DNA from: an uncultured Alphaproteobacteria bacterium
Lineage (GTDB): Bacteria > Pseudomonadota > Alphaproteobacteria > Caulobacterales > Caulobacteraceae
Length of the DNA: 64,000 bases
Assembly: GCA_937920085.1 (NCBI GenBank)
Contig: CALETE010000058.1
Coordinates: forward strand, 25,967-89,966
Reading direction: 5' to 3'
Shown piece after piece: positions 44,276 to 52,557 of the stretch; the stretch's first letter is position 1; each line of letters starts with the position of its first letter. Made by a program: the position numbers and the translations under genes. A model generated the notes under the pieces. That model ran no database searches. It saw nothing but the letters and a program-made list of their open reading frames with translations, and was not told the DNA's origin.

Positions 44276-44596
44276 TTAGTGTTGGCTTTCCGGCAGACGG
44301 ACAACCAGACCGTCAAGGGCGTCGGTCATCTTGATCTGGCAAGCAAGGCGGCTGTTGGGTTCAACGTTTTCGGCAAAGTCGAGCATGGATTCTTCCATGG
44401 CGGACTTGTCGCCGGTCTTGGCGAGCCAAGCATCGTCCACATAGACGTGGCATGTGGCACAGGCACAGGCCCCACCGCAATCAGCGTCAATGCCCGGGAC
44501 GTTGTTCTTCACAGCGCCTTCCATGACCGTAAGGCCGGTCTTGACGTCCAGGACGTGCTCAGCACCGTTGTGCTCAATATAAGTAATCTTGGCCAT
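44276..44596 (-). CDS. [2Fe-2S] ferredoxin, adrenodoxin/putidaredoxin type
   Basis: 106 residues. The cluster Cys are in DADCGGACACATCHVYVDD (CxxxxxCxxC) with the fourth in RLACQIK. It is a cytoplasmic electron carrier, normally reduced by an NADH-dependent FAD reductase such as the one encoded directly upstream. The start at 44596 (MAKITYIE) is preferred over ATG 44608. The kinase gene follows nine bases downstream. Confidence 0.93.
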   Translation of the reverse strand: MAKITYIEHNGAEHVLDVKTGLTVMEGAVKNNVPGIDADCGGACACATCHVYVDDAWLAKTGDKSAMEESMLDFAENVEPNSRLACQIKMTDALDGLVVRLPESQH

Positions 44597-44615
44597 TGGC
44601 TCCCTCATGCCGCCT

Positions 44616-45848
44616 TTAAGCAGCGACCTCTTTCATGGAAATGGATGTATCTGCAAGCCTGGATGCGTTTACAGGCTTGCGGTTTCCGATCAGTTGCCGC
44701 CCCATCATAAATTCAGGCGGCGAGTTGATGGCTTCCACCGACTGCAGTTGATCGCCCTTTAGATGGAAAATGGCGAACTTGTTGCTGGTCGGGTCGCCGC
44801 GCACCAGAATCTGGTCGGCGTCGAAGGGATAGCCGGCGATTTGCAGCTTCAGATCATACTGATCTGACCACTGCCAGGGCGTCTCGCCCGCAGGGGCCGG
44901 GCGTCCGGTAATGGCGCAGGCTGCCTGTTTGGCCTGTTCCAGAGCATTGGGAACGCTCTCCATTCGGAACATGCGGTTTTCGTAAATCGGCATAGGCCGC
45001 TGGGCAACATCGCCTATGGCGAAAATGCTGGGGTCGGAGGTCCGGGCTTCTAGATTGACGACCACGCCTCGGGCACACTCAAGGCCTGCCGCCTTGGCCA
45101 ATTCTTCATTAGGCGCAACGCCCACGCCAACTAAGACCAGATCACAAGCCAGGGTCCGACCGTCAGCCAAGGTGACGCCGGTGACCTTGCCATCCTTGCC
45201 CGCAAAGCCTGTGGCGCTAGCACCCAGCTCGAACTGGACACCCCTGGCCTCATGATAGGTCTGGAAGAAGGTCGAGAGAGTCTCGCAGGCCACCCGGGCC
45301 AAAATGCGCGCCTCACGCTCAAGGATGATCACATTGGCACCCAGCGACCTTGCCGAAGCTGCCGCCTCCAAGCCGATATAACCCCCGCCGACCACAGCAA
45401 CCGTCTTTCCCGGGCCTAGGGCCGCCTTAAGGGCTTCTGCGTCTGCTGCGGTACGCAATTCCAGCACGCCGTCGAGGTCTGCACCGGGAATGGGAAGTCG
45501 GATCGGTCGGGCACCGGTGGCCAAGATCGCGATGTCGTAGGACAGAGACCCGCCATCCGACAAGGTCAGACCCTTGGCCTGACGATCTATCGCCGTCACC
45601 TGGACATTGGGACGGAAGTCGATCCCGTTCTCAGCGTAGAACTCCAAGGGCTTCAGGGCCAGGGAGTCGGCATCGGCCTCCCCCTTCAGCCAGGCCTTGG
45701 ACAGGGGCGGACGCTGATAGGGCGGGATAGGTTCTTCGCCGATCAGGGTGATCGGGCCCTGAAAATCATACTGACGCAAAAGAGCCGCCGCCGTGCCGCC
45801 GGCATGGCCGGCGCCGATGATGACGATATGGGATGGCTTTTCGCTCAT
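44616..45848 (-). CDS. FAD-dependent ferredoxin reductase
   Basis: 410 residues of the putidaredoxin-reductase type. Two dinucleotide sites: FAD GXGXXG in HIVIIGAGHAGGTAAALL and NAD in VAVVGGGYIGLEAAASA, with PPYQRPPLSKAWL and FAIGDVAQRP as further FAD contacts. It should pass electrons from NADH to the ferredoxin encoded 19 bases downstream. No cytochrome P450 or dioxygenase is present here, so the final acceptor is unknown. Its 3' neighbours form one operon with it. Confidence 0.92.
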   Translation of the reverse strand: MSEKPSHIVIIGAGHAGGTAAALLRQYDFQGPITLIGEEPIPPYQRPPLSKAWLKGEADADSLALKPLEFYAENGIDFRPNVQVTAIDRQAKGLTLSDGGSLSYDIAILATGARPIRLPIPGADLDGVLELRTAADAEALKAALGPGKTVAVVGGGYIGLEAAASARSLGANVIILEREARILARVACETLSTFFQTYHEARGVQFELGASATGFAGKDGKVTGVTLADGRTLACDLVLVGVGVAPNEELAKAAGLECARGVVVNLEARTSDPSIFAIGDVAQRPMPIYENRMFRMESVPNALEQAKQAACAITGRPAPAGETPWQWSDQYDLKLQIAGYPFDADQILVRGDPTSNKFAIFHLKGDQLQSVEAINSPPEFMMGRQLIGNRKPVNASRLADTSISMKEVAA

Positions 45849-45905
45849 ATGCTTCCCATGCGCAAAAATGACGGACCCGTCAACTTACCGAACGGCGTTC
45901 GGATA

Positions 45906-46688
45906 TCAGACGATACGATCGGCCAGCATCTTCTTGACCTCGGCAATAGCCTTGGCCGGGTTCAGGCCCTTGGGGCAAACCTGAGCGCAGTTCATGATGG
46001 TATGGCAGCGATAGAGCTTGAAGGGATCCTCCAGGGCATCCAGCCGGTCGCCTGTGGCCTCATCGCGACTATCGATCAGCCAACGATAGGCATGCAGAAG
46101 GGTGGCCGGACCCAGATATTTCTCGCCGTTCCACCAATAGCTGGGGCAAGACGTGGTGCAGCAGGCGCAGAGTATGCACTCATAAAGGCCGTCGATCTTT
46201 TCGCGGTCTTCAGGGCTCTGCAGCCACTCCCCCTGGGGCTCTGGCGAGGTGGTGTGCAGCCAGGGCTCTATGGATGCGTACTGGGCGTAAAAGTGGCTGA
46301 GGTCTGGGATGAGGTCCTTCAGCACCGGCATGGAAGGCAGGGGCGAAATCTGACAGTCAGCGCCCGGGGTTTCTGTATGGCCGTGGGTGCAGGCCAGGGT
46401 ATTGCGACCACCCACATTCATAGCGCACGACCCGCAGACCCCTTCCCGACAGGACCGGCGGAAGGCCAGGGTCGGATCCATGGTGTTCTTGATGTGGATC
46501 AGAACATCCAGAACCATAGGACCGCAGGCATCGACGTCGACGTCATAGGTGTCCCAACGGGGATTTTCCGAGGTCTCGGGATCATAGCGATAGACCTTGA
46601 AGGTCTTAACCTTGGTCGCCCCTGCGGGGGCAGGGTGGTGGCGACCCTTCTGGACGCGGGAGTTCTTCGGCAGGGCGAGTTGAACCAT
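45906..46688 (-). CDS. sdhB: Succinate dehydrogenase iron-sulfur subunit
   Basis: 260 residues. The [2Fe-2S] site is FRRSCREGVCGSCAMNVGGR with NTLAC downstream. The [4Fe-4S] and [3Fe-4S] sites are CILCACCTTSCPSYWW and the C-terminal CHTIMNCAQVCPKGLNP. SdhB carries electrons from the flavin of SdhA to quinone. It is the last gene of sdhCDAB (29 bases after sdhA). Confidence 0.97.
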   Translation of the reverse strand: MVQLALPKNSRVQKGRHHPAPAGATKVKTFKVYRYDPETSENPRWDTYDVDVDACGPMVLDVLIHIKNTMDPTLAFRRSCREGVCGSCAMNVGGRNTLACTHGHTETPGADCQISPLPSMPVLKDLIPDLSHFYAQYASIEPWLHTTSPEPQGEWLQSPEDREKIDGLYECILCACCTTSCPSYWWNGEKYLGPATLLHAYRWLIDSRDEATGDRLDALEDPFKLYRCHTIMNCAQVCPKGLNPAKAIAEVKKMLADRIV

Positions 46689-46716
46689 CAGACGATTTCC
46701 TTGGAGATCCGCTAGC

Positions 46717-48504
46717 CTAGTACACCCGCGCCTTGGGCGGGATGTAAGCGATGTCGTTGGTCATGGTGTAGTCATGCACCGGGCGGTAGTCGAACTTCAC
46801 CTTGCCGGTCTTGTCGTCAAGCCAGGACAGGGTGTGCTTCATCCAGCTCTTGTCATCGCGATCGGGGAAGTCCTCGTGGGCATGGGCCCCGCGGCTTTCC
46901 GTCCGGTTATGGGCGCTGGTGACGGTGACCATGGCCTGAACCACAAGGTTTTCGAACTCCAGGGTTTCAACCAGGTCGGTGTTCCAGATCATGCCACGGT
47001 CGCTGACCTTGAGGTCTGTCCGCTTGGCCTGAACGGCTTCCATGCGCTTGACCCCATTGGCGAGGCTTTCCGAGGTCCGGAACACGGCAGCGTCTTCCTG
47101 CATAACCTGCTGCATTTCCAGCCGGAGGTCTGCAGTTGTGGTGCTGCCATTGGCATTGCGCAGCTTGTCGAACCGGGCCAGGTGGCTGTCGGTCATGGCG
47201 GGCTTAAGCTCGGGCTGGGTTGCCCCGGCCTTGATGGTGTCGGCGGCGCGCAGGGCCGCTGAGCGTCCGAACACCACCAAGTCGATCAGGGAGTTGGAGC
47301 CCAGGCGGTTGGCACCGTGCACCGAGACGCAAGCCGCCTCGCCCACGGCCATCAGGCCCGGCACAACCTTGTCCGGATCCTTGCCGGCCTTGGTCACCAC
47401 TTCCGAATAGAAGTTGGTGGGGATACCGCCCATATTATAGTGCACGGTGGGCAGGACCGGGATGGGCTGCTTGGTCACGTCCACGCCAGCGAAGATCCGG
47501 GCGCTTTCAGAAATACCCGGCAGGCGCTGGTGCAGGATCTTAGGGTCTAAGTGATCCAGGTGCAGATGGATGTGGTCCTTCTTGGGGCCCACGCCGCGAC
47601 CTTCGCGGATTTCGATGGTCATAGCCCGGCTGACCATGTCCCGGGGGGCAAGGTCCTTCACGCTGGGGGCATAACGCTCCATGAAGCGCTCGCCTTCGGA
47701 ATTGGTGAGATAGCCGCCCTCGCCCCGGGCCCCTTCGGTGATCAGGCAGCCGGCACCGTAAATGCCAGTGGGGTGGAACTGAACAAACTCCATGTCCTGG
47801 AGAGGCAGGCCGGCCCGCAGGGCCATACCGCCGCCGTCGCCGGTGCAGGTATGGGCGCTGGTGGCCGAGAAATAGGCGCGGCCATAACCGCCCGTGGCCA
47901 GGATCACCAACTGGGCCTGGAAACGGTGCAGGGTGCCATCATCAAGCTTCCAGGCGGTGACGCCCCGGCAGACGCCTTCGTCCATGATCAGGTCGAGGCC
48001 GAAATACTCGATGAAGAATTCGGTGTTCTGGGCCAGGGCCTGGCCATACATGGTGTGCAGCATGGCGTGACCAGTGCGGTCAGCGGCGGCGCAGGTACGC
48101 TGGATCGGCGCTTCACCGAAATTGCGGGTCATACCGCCAAAGGCGCGCTGATAGATCTTGCCATCGGGGGTGCGGGAGAAGGGCACGCCCCAGTGCTCGA
48201 GCTCATAGACCGCTGCCGGCGCATTGCGGCAGAGGTATTCGATCGCGTCCTGGTCGCCCAGCCAGTCCGACCCCTTAACGGTGTCGTACATGTGCCAGCG
48301 CCAGTCATCCTCACCCATATTGCCAAGGCTGGCGGAGATCCCGCCCTGGGCAGCAACCGTGTGAGAGCGGGTTGGGAAGACCTTGGAGATGCAAGCGGTC
48401 TTTAGACCCGCTGCTGCACATCCCAGGGCCGCACGCAGGCCAGAGCCACCGGCGCCGACCACGACGACGTCAAACTTATGATCGATGAACTGATAGGTCG
48501 ACAT
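46717..48504 (-). CDS. sdhA: Succinate dehydrogenase flavoprotein subunit
   Basis: 595 residues. The FAD site is DVVVVGAGGSGLRAALG, with His48 in FPTRSHTVAAQGGISASLG as the covalent FAD ligand. HPTGIYGAGCLITEGARGEGG is in the substrate-binding region and GANRLGSNSLIDLVVFGR is conserved. It oxidises succinate to fumarate on the cytoplasmic side of the inner membrane. Four bases separate it from sdhD. Confidence 0.98.
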   Translation of the reverse strand: MSTYQFIDHKFDVVVVGAGGSGLRAALGCAAAGLKTACISKVFPTRSHTVAAQGGISASLGNMGEDDWRWHMYDTVKGSDWLGDQDAIEYLCRNAPAAVYELEHWGVPFSRTPDGKIYQRAFGGMTRNFGEAPIQRTCAAADRTGHAMLHTMYGQALAQNTEFFIEYFGLDLIMDEGVCRGVTAWKLDDGTLHRFQAQLVILATGGYGRAYFSATSAHTCTGDGGGMALRAGLPLQDMEFVQFHPTGIYGAGCLITEGARGEGGYLTNSEGERFMERYAPSVKDLAPRDMVSRAMTIEIREGRGVGPKKDHIHLHLDHLDPKILHQRLPGISESARIFAGVDVTKQPIPVLPTVHYNMGGIPTNFYSEVVTKAGKDPDKVVPGLMAVGEAACVSVHGANRLGSNSLIDLVVFGRSAALRAADTIKAGATQPELKPAMTDSHLARFDKLRNANGSTTTADLRLEMQQVMQEDAAVFRTSESLANGVKRMEAVQAKRTDLKVSDRGMIWNTDLVETLEFENLVVQAMVTVTSAHNRTESRGAHAHEDFPDRDDKSWMKHTLSWLDDKTGKVKFDYRPVHDYTMTNDIAYIPPKARVY

Positions 48505-48508
48505 GAGC

Positions 48509-48898
48509 CTAGAGAGCGCCTCCCAGCGCGACCTTGAGGATGGAGAAAATCGCCAGAACGCCCACCAGGACGCTGACAGACAGGTTGAGCATGAGCAGGA
48601 TCGCCTTGGTCAGGGTCTTGTGGATGTAGTCCTCCACAATGACCCGCATACCGGCATGCATGTGCCAGTAGGCTGTGGCGGTCAGCAGAACCAGCAGCAC
48701 GGCATTGAGCGGAGAACTGACCCAGAGCACTGCGCCCTGATAGTCCAGTGTCGCGAGACGCAGAACACCGAAAATGGCCCACAGGACCAGAGGCACCAGG
48801 GCGATGGCGCTGACCCGCTCTGCCAGCCAGTGCGAAGCCCCATGATGGGCGGCACCCAGGCCACGGGCGCGGCCAAGGGGGGTGCGATAGCTAGCCAT
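48509..48898 (-). CDS. sdhD: Succinate dehydrogenase membrane anchor subunit
   Basis: 129 residues with three membrane helices. The sequence HWLAERVSAIALVPLVLW near the N-terminus, and YWHMHAGMRVIVEDYIHKTL carrying the haem/quinone His residues, are typical. It anchors SdhAB and helps form the quinone site. Its start overlaps the stop of sdhC by one base. Confidence 0.95.
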   Translation of the reverse strand: MASYRTPLGRARGLGAAHHGASHWLAERVSAIALVPLVLWAIFGVLRLATLDYQGAVLWVSSPLNAVLLVLLTATAYWHMHAGMRVIVEDYIHKTLTKAILLMLNLSVSVLVGVLAIFSILKVALGGAL

Positions 48899-49290
48899 TA
48901 AGCGGCTCCCGTGGTGATGGCGATGCCCCAGATGACCAGGGTCGCGACAATGGCGAAGGCAATGGCGACCACGCCGCTAAAATTGGCGGACTTCACGTCC
49001 AGGCCCTTGCCGGTATCCCAGATCAGGTGCCGGATCCCATTGGCCAAGTGATAGAAGACCCCAAGGGTCAGCAGGAACATGACAAGCTTACCAAGCGGGC
49101 TGCCCAGCAGGTGCATATAGCCGTCATAGGCAGCGGGACCCGCGCCGAGGGCAACCGCCCAACCGGCCAAGATCAAGGCACCTACATACAATCCCGCACC
49201 GCTGGCGCGATGGGCGATGGAGGTGAACATGGTCAGGTGCCACCGCCAGACCTGGACGTGTGGCGAAAGTGGGCGTTCGGCGTCAATCAT
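48898..49290 (-). CDS. sdhC: Succinate dehydrogenase cytochrome b556 subunit
   Basis: 130 residues with three membrane helices. RPLSPHVQVWRWHLTMFTSI, then AHRASGAGLYVGALIL, is the conserved quinone-site region, and LANGIRHLIWDTG carries the axial haem His. First gene of sdhCDAB, with a sigma-70-like promoter 31-58 bases upstream. Confidence 0.95.
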   Translation of the reverse strand: MIDAERPLSPHVQVWRWHLTMFTSIAHRASGAGLYVGALILAGWAVALGAGPAAYDGYMHLLGSPLGKLVMFLLTLGVFYHLANGIRHLIWDTGKGLDVKSANFSGVVAIAFAIVATLVIWGIAITTGAA

Positions 49291-49320
49291 GTCGGTTTCC
49301 GTTCAGACTTAGCGCGACCG

Positions 49321-49348
49321 GTTTTAAGCCCAGAGGTCTCTGTGTCAA
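49321..49348 (-). promoter_or_regulatory. Candidate promoter of the sdh operon
   Basis: On the minus strand TTGACA and TAAAAC are separated by 16 bases, with the -10 box ending about 30 bases before the sdhC start. The spacer contains CAGAG-AC-CTCTG, a short palindrome that could be bound by a regulator. Confidence 0.55.
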
Positions 49349-49466
49349 CGACCGCACGAAAACAGACCCGTAATGGGGCCTGACTTCGCGTTCGGAGAAG
49401 TCGCCTAAAATTTGCATGCCGCGCAATAGGTTTTTATCATAGTCTTCCTTCGCGAAAGACGAAGCC

Positions 49467-50372
49467 ATGCGATTTGATCTCACCGACCTGAAGCTATTCT
49501 GCGATGTCCTGGACACTGGATCCATCACCGCGGGGGCCGAGCGCAGCGCCCTGGCCCTCTCGGCGGCTTCCACACGAATTCGGGGTATGGAGGAAACTCT
49601 TGGTGCCGCCCTGCTAACCCGTAGTCGTCAGGGGGTGGCCCCTACCGCCGCCGGGCGCACCCTTTTGCACCACGCCAGATCGATCCTCACCCAGAGCGCC
49701 CGTCTTCGGGAAGACCTCGGTGCCTTTGCTCAAGGTCTCTCGGGTGAAGTGCGCCTTCTGGCCAACACCAATGCCCTGACCGAGTTCCTACCAGAGGTCC
49801 TTAGCGCCTTCCTGGCCGCCTATCCCCAGGTCAGCGTCGATCTTGAGGAGAAACTATCGGATGAAATTGTTGGCCTGATTGCCGAAGGGGTCGCAGACAT
49901 CGGCATTGTGGCTGGTACCGTGGATGTCGGCGGCCTGACCGCCATTCCATTCCGATCCGACCGATTCGTCGTGGTCGCTCAGAAGGGCCACCCCCTTTCG
50001 GTAGGGGGTAGCACTGCGTTTTCAGAGGTCCTGGCCTGCGACTTTGTTGGCCTGGACCGGGCCAGCTCCCTTCAGAGGTTCCTCGCTGACAAGGCTGCCC
50101 GGGGTGGTCGCCCCCTCAGGCTGCGGGTCCAGCTGCGCAGCTTCGACGCGGTCTGTCGCTTGGTTGAGCAGGGGGTCGGCGTCGGCATCGTCCCACAGAC
50201 CACCGCCCGCCGCGCCGCCCAGACCATGGCCCTGGATGTAATCGACCTAACCGACGACTGGGCGGTAAGAGAGCTCAAGATCGTTGTGCGGGATCTGGGT
50301 GCCCTGCGGCCTTATGCCCAGGCCCTTGTGGAGCAGTTGAGGCCGCAGACCGATGAAAGTAAGACCCATTAG
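49467..50372 (+). CDS. LysR family transcriptional regulator
   Basis: 301 residues. The N-terminal winged HTH reads RFDLTDLKLFCDVLDTGSIT with LSAASTRIRGMEETLGAALL (residues about 1-65). The C-terminal effector domain is a periplasmic-binding-type fold (GEVRLLANTNALTEFLPEVL...VGVGIVPQTTARRA). The usual third HTH residue pattern is intact. It is divergent from sdhC and 105 bases upstream of a DUF4239 gene. A GACTTC/GAAGTC inverted repeat lies at 49382-49402 in the shared region. The effector and targets are unknown. Confidence 0.9.
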   Translation: MRFDLTDLKLFCDVLDTGSITAGAERSALALSAASTRIRGMEETLGAALLTRSRQGVAPTAAGRTLLHHARSILTQSARLREDLGAFAQGLSGEVRLLANTNALTEFLPEVLSAFLAAYPQVSVDLEEKLSDEIVGLIAEGVADIGIVAGTVDVGGLTAIPFRSDRFVVVAQKGHPLSVGGSTAFSEVLACDFVGLDRASSLQRFLADKAARGGRPLRLRVQLRSFDAVCRLVEQGVGVGIVPQTTARRAAQTMALDVIDLTDDWAVRELKIVVRDLGALRPYAQALVEQLRPQTDESKTH

Positions 50373-50477
50373 CTTGGCATCCGGCTACGGATAGCCATAC
50401 GCCCTGGGCTGATGCGAAAGCGGCCGAAAGGCTGGTAACGTGCATCGTGCTAAGATGGCCTTCGAAAGGACGCCCCC

Positions 50478-51275
50478 ATGACCCTGGTTGATCTGCTCCC
50501 CTTCATTGTTGCCATCTTGCTTTTTGCGGGCATGAGCCTTTGCCTGCGACTAGGGGCTCAGATGGGTCGGCGCAGGCATGAACGCCATGGAGAAACCGGA
50601 CTTTCCGGCACCTCAGCCGTGGACGGGGCCATTTTCTCGATCTTTGGCCTCTTGCTGGCCTTTTCTCTGAACGGCGCAGCTGGGCGCTATGAAGTGCGGC
50701 GGGACCTCATACGGCAGGAGGCCGATGCCATTGGTATGGCCTATCAGAGACTGGACTTCCTGCCTGCGGAGCAACAGCCGGCTCTACGCAGTGCCTTCCG
50801 AAACTATGTCGACCTGCGGTTAAAGCCCGAGGACAAGACCCGGGGCGGCAGGGCCCATGACATGGCCAAGGTGACAAAACTTCAGGCCCGGATTTGGAGC
50901 CTGCTTTCTGTAGGTATCGAGACCAAGACACCGAGCTTGCTGAACATCGTCGCGCCGCCCATCAACGCCATGTTCGACGCCACGACCCGACGCATGGTGG
51001 TCACCAACAACCACCCACCCGGGGTTATTTTCGCCCTGCTCTTCAGTCTATCACTGCTGGCGGCGGCCATTGCAGGTCACCTGATGTGGCGAAACACGGC
51101 GCTGAGCGGGCTTCATACCTATGGCTTTGTCTTTGCAGTTTGTGCTGTGATGTTCACCATTCTTGATCTCGAATATCCCGTCCTCGGCCTCATCCAGCTC
51201 AACAGCCCAGATCATGTGATGGTCGACCTCAAACAGGAAATGGCGGGTCCTGCGGGTCCTTCCCCTTCGAACTGA
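50478..51275 (+). CDS. DUF4239-type (bestrophin-like) membrane protein
   Basis: 265 residues. Four membrane segments are visible: about 8-25 (FIVAILLFAGMSLCL), 50-68 (GAIFSIFGLLLAFSLNGAAG), 178-198 (VIFALLFSLSLLAAAIAGHL) and 208-230 (TYGFVFAVCAVMFTILDLEY). The intervening helical domain from RYEVRRDLIRQEADAIGMAY, and the AFSLNGAAGRYE motif, are typical of DUF4239. Function is unknown. GAAAGGA is eight bases before the ATG. Confidence 0.8.
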   Translation: MTLVDLLPFIVAILLFAGMSLCLRLGAQMGRRRHERHGETGLSGTSAVDGAIFSIFGLLLAFSLNGAAGRYEVRRDLIRQEADAIGMAYQRLDFLPAEQQPALRSAFRNYVDLRLKPEDKTRGGRAHDMAKVTKLQARIWSLLSVGIETKTPSLLNIVAPPINAMFDATTRRMVVTNNHPPGVIFALLFSLSLLAAAIAGHLMWRNTALSGLHTYGFVFAVCAVMFTILDLEYPVLGLIQLNSPDHVMVDLKQEMAGPAGPSPSN

Positions 51276-51308
51276 AAGAGCGACGTCAGATGCTCCGTCC
51301 TCATCCCG

Positions 51309-51328
51309 AGCCCAGGGTCGCCTGGGCT
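51309..51328. terminator. GC-rich hairpin after the DUF4239 gene
   Basis: AGCCCAGG and CCTGGGCT form a perfect 8-base stem with a GTCG loop, followed by GATTTGTC. It lies 34 bases after the stop. There is no T-run, so termination would be weak. Confidence 0.45.
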
Positions 51329-51378
51329 GATTTGTCAGGGCGCAAGTCTACCGGCAAGACGCGAGCCTCCTGAACGCC

Positions 51379-52557
51379 ATGGCATTTCTCGGCAACAGGT
51401 CCGTCAACCTGCTGAATCTGCACTATGGCATGCACTCCCTGGCGGTCAGCGGCGGGGGCGCCTTTTTCGCCGTCTATCTGCTAAAGGCTGGGGTCAGCCT
51501 GCCCCTGGTGTTCTGCGCCTTTGCCGCCATTCTGGGCGGGCGGTTCTGTCTGCGGCCCATAATCCTGATCTTCGGTAAGGCTTGGGGACTGCGCCCAGTG
51601 GTCATGCTGGGGACTCTGGTCCAGGCCCTGCAATATCCCCTGCTTGCCAGGGTTCATGGCCTGGACGGCTGGCTGCTTGCCCTCTGCATTGTCTCAGCCG
51701 CAGGCGACACCCTGTACTGGACCACCTATCACGCCTATTTCGCCGCCCTCGGTGACGCGGAGCATCGCGGCCATCAGGTCAGCGCCCGCGAAGCCCTGGT
51801 CTCTGCTGTTTCCATCGTGGGACCGATCCTAGGCGGCTGGGGGATTACCCATCTCGGACCCATTGCCGCCTTTGGGGGCGTTGCCATTGTCCAGGCCATC
51901 GCCGCCCTGCCCCTATTGGCCAGCCCCAATGTGGCCATTGCCAAGACAGCACCTGGCGCCATTTGGGCATCGCGTATGGGCTTTGCGATCTGTGTTACCG
52001 ATGGCTGGGTCAGTGCAGGTTACTATGTCGGCTGGCAGCTGTTCCTATTCCTGACCTTGAAGGAGAGCTTCACGGCCTATGGCGGTGCTCTAGCCCTTGC
52101 CGGGGTCGTTGGGGCGATTTTCGGTCTGATCCTCGGAAAGCTGGTTGACCTTGGTCACGGTGCGAAGGCGGCGACCTTGGCCTTCGCCGTTTTCGCCACC
52201 TATACGATTGCCAGAAGTCTGACCGTGACCATCCCTATGGCGCTGATCCTCAATGCCATCGGTGCCCTTGCCGGCAGCCTCTATGTCCCGCCCATGTCCA
52301 CCGCCGTCTACAACCTGGCCAAGGCATCACCCTGCCCCTTGCGTTTTCACATGGTGACCGAGGGTGCCTATGACATAGGCTCAGGCCTCGGGTGTCTGGT
52401 GGCGGCGGGTCTGATCGTCGCTGGCGTCCCCTTGAGGTTCACCCTGCTCACCTCAGTGCTGGGGGCCTTTGGAACTCTGTTTTTCCTACGCCGCTATTAT
52501 GCGAGCGAGGATCAGTCCGTCCTATCGGCCAGCCAGTCCGCCGACCTCATTTCCTGA
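51379..52557 (+). CDS. MFS transporter
   Basis: 392 residues with about 12 membrane helices in two halves (first half about 10-185, second 190-380). The helix 2-3 region GGRFCLRPIILIFGKAWGLR has the Gly/Arg-rich character of the MFS cytoplasmic loop. There is no close match to a known drug or sugar family, so the substrate is not assigned. It is 103 bases after the DUF4239 gene, behind a hairpin. Its final 46 bases overlap the convergent zapE gene. Confidence 0.85.
   Translation: MAFLGNRSVNLLNLHYGMHSLAVSGGGAFFAVYLLKAGVSLPLVFCAFAAILGGRFCLRPIILIFGKAWGLRPVVMLGTLVQALQYPLLARVHGLDGWLLALCIVSAAGDTLYWTTYHAYFAALGDAEHRGHQVSAREALVSAVSIVGPILGGWGITHLGPIAAFGGVAIVQAIAALPLLASPNVAIAKTAPGAIWASRMGFAICVTDGWVSAGYYVGWQLFLFLTLKESFTAYGGALALAGVVGAIFGLILGKLVDLGHGAKAATLAFAVFATYTIARSLTVTIPMALILNAIGALAGSLYVPPMSTAVYNLAKASPCPLRFHMVTEGAYDIGSGLGCLVAAGLIVAGVPLRFTLLTSVLGAFGTLFFLRRYYASEDQSVLSASQSADLIS

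Noticed and set aside
44266..44276. Kinase gene as an independent unit
   Set aside because: Only nine bases separate it from the ferredoxin stop, with no room for a promoter, so it is treated as part of the operon.
45804..46715. 303-residue plus-strand frame across sdhB
   Set aside because: Antisense to sdhB, whose iron-sulfur motifs are certain.
47551..48405. 284-residue plus-strand frame across sdhA
   Set aside because: Antisense shadow of sdhA caused by high GC third positions; no recognisable domain.
52512..52557. Overlap of MFS and zapE ends as a sign of a misplaced stop
   Set aside because: Both frames keep family character to their ends, and convergent 3' overlaps of this size are common in compact genomes.
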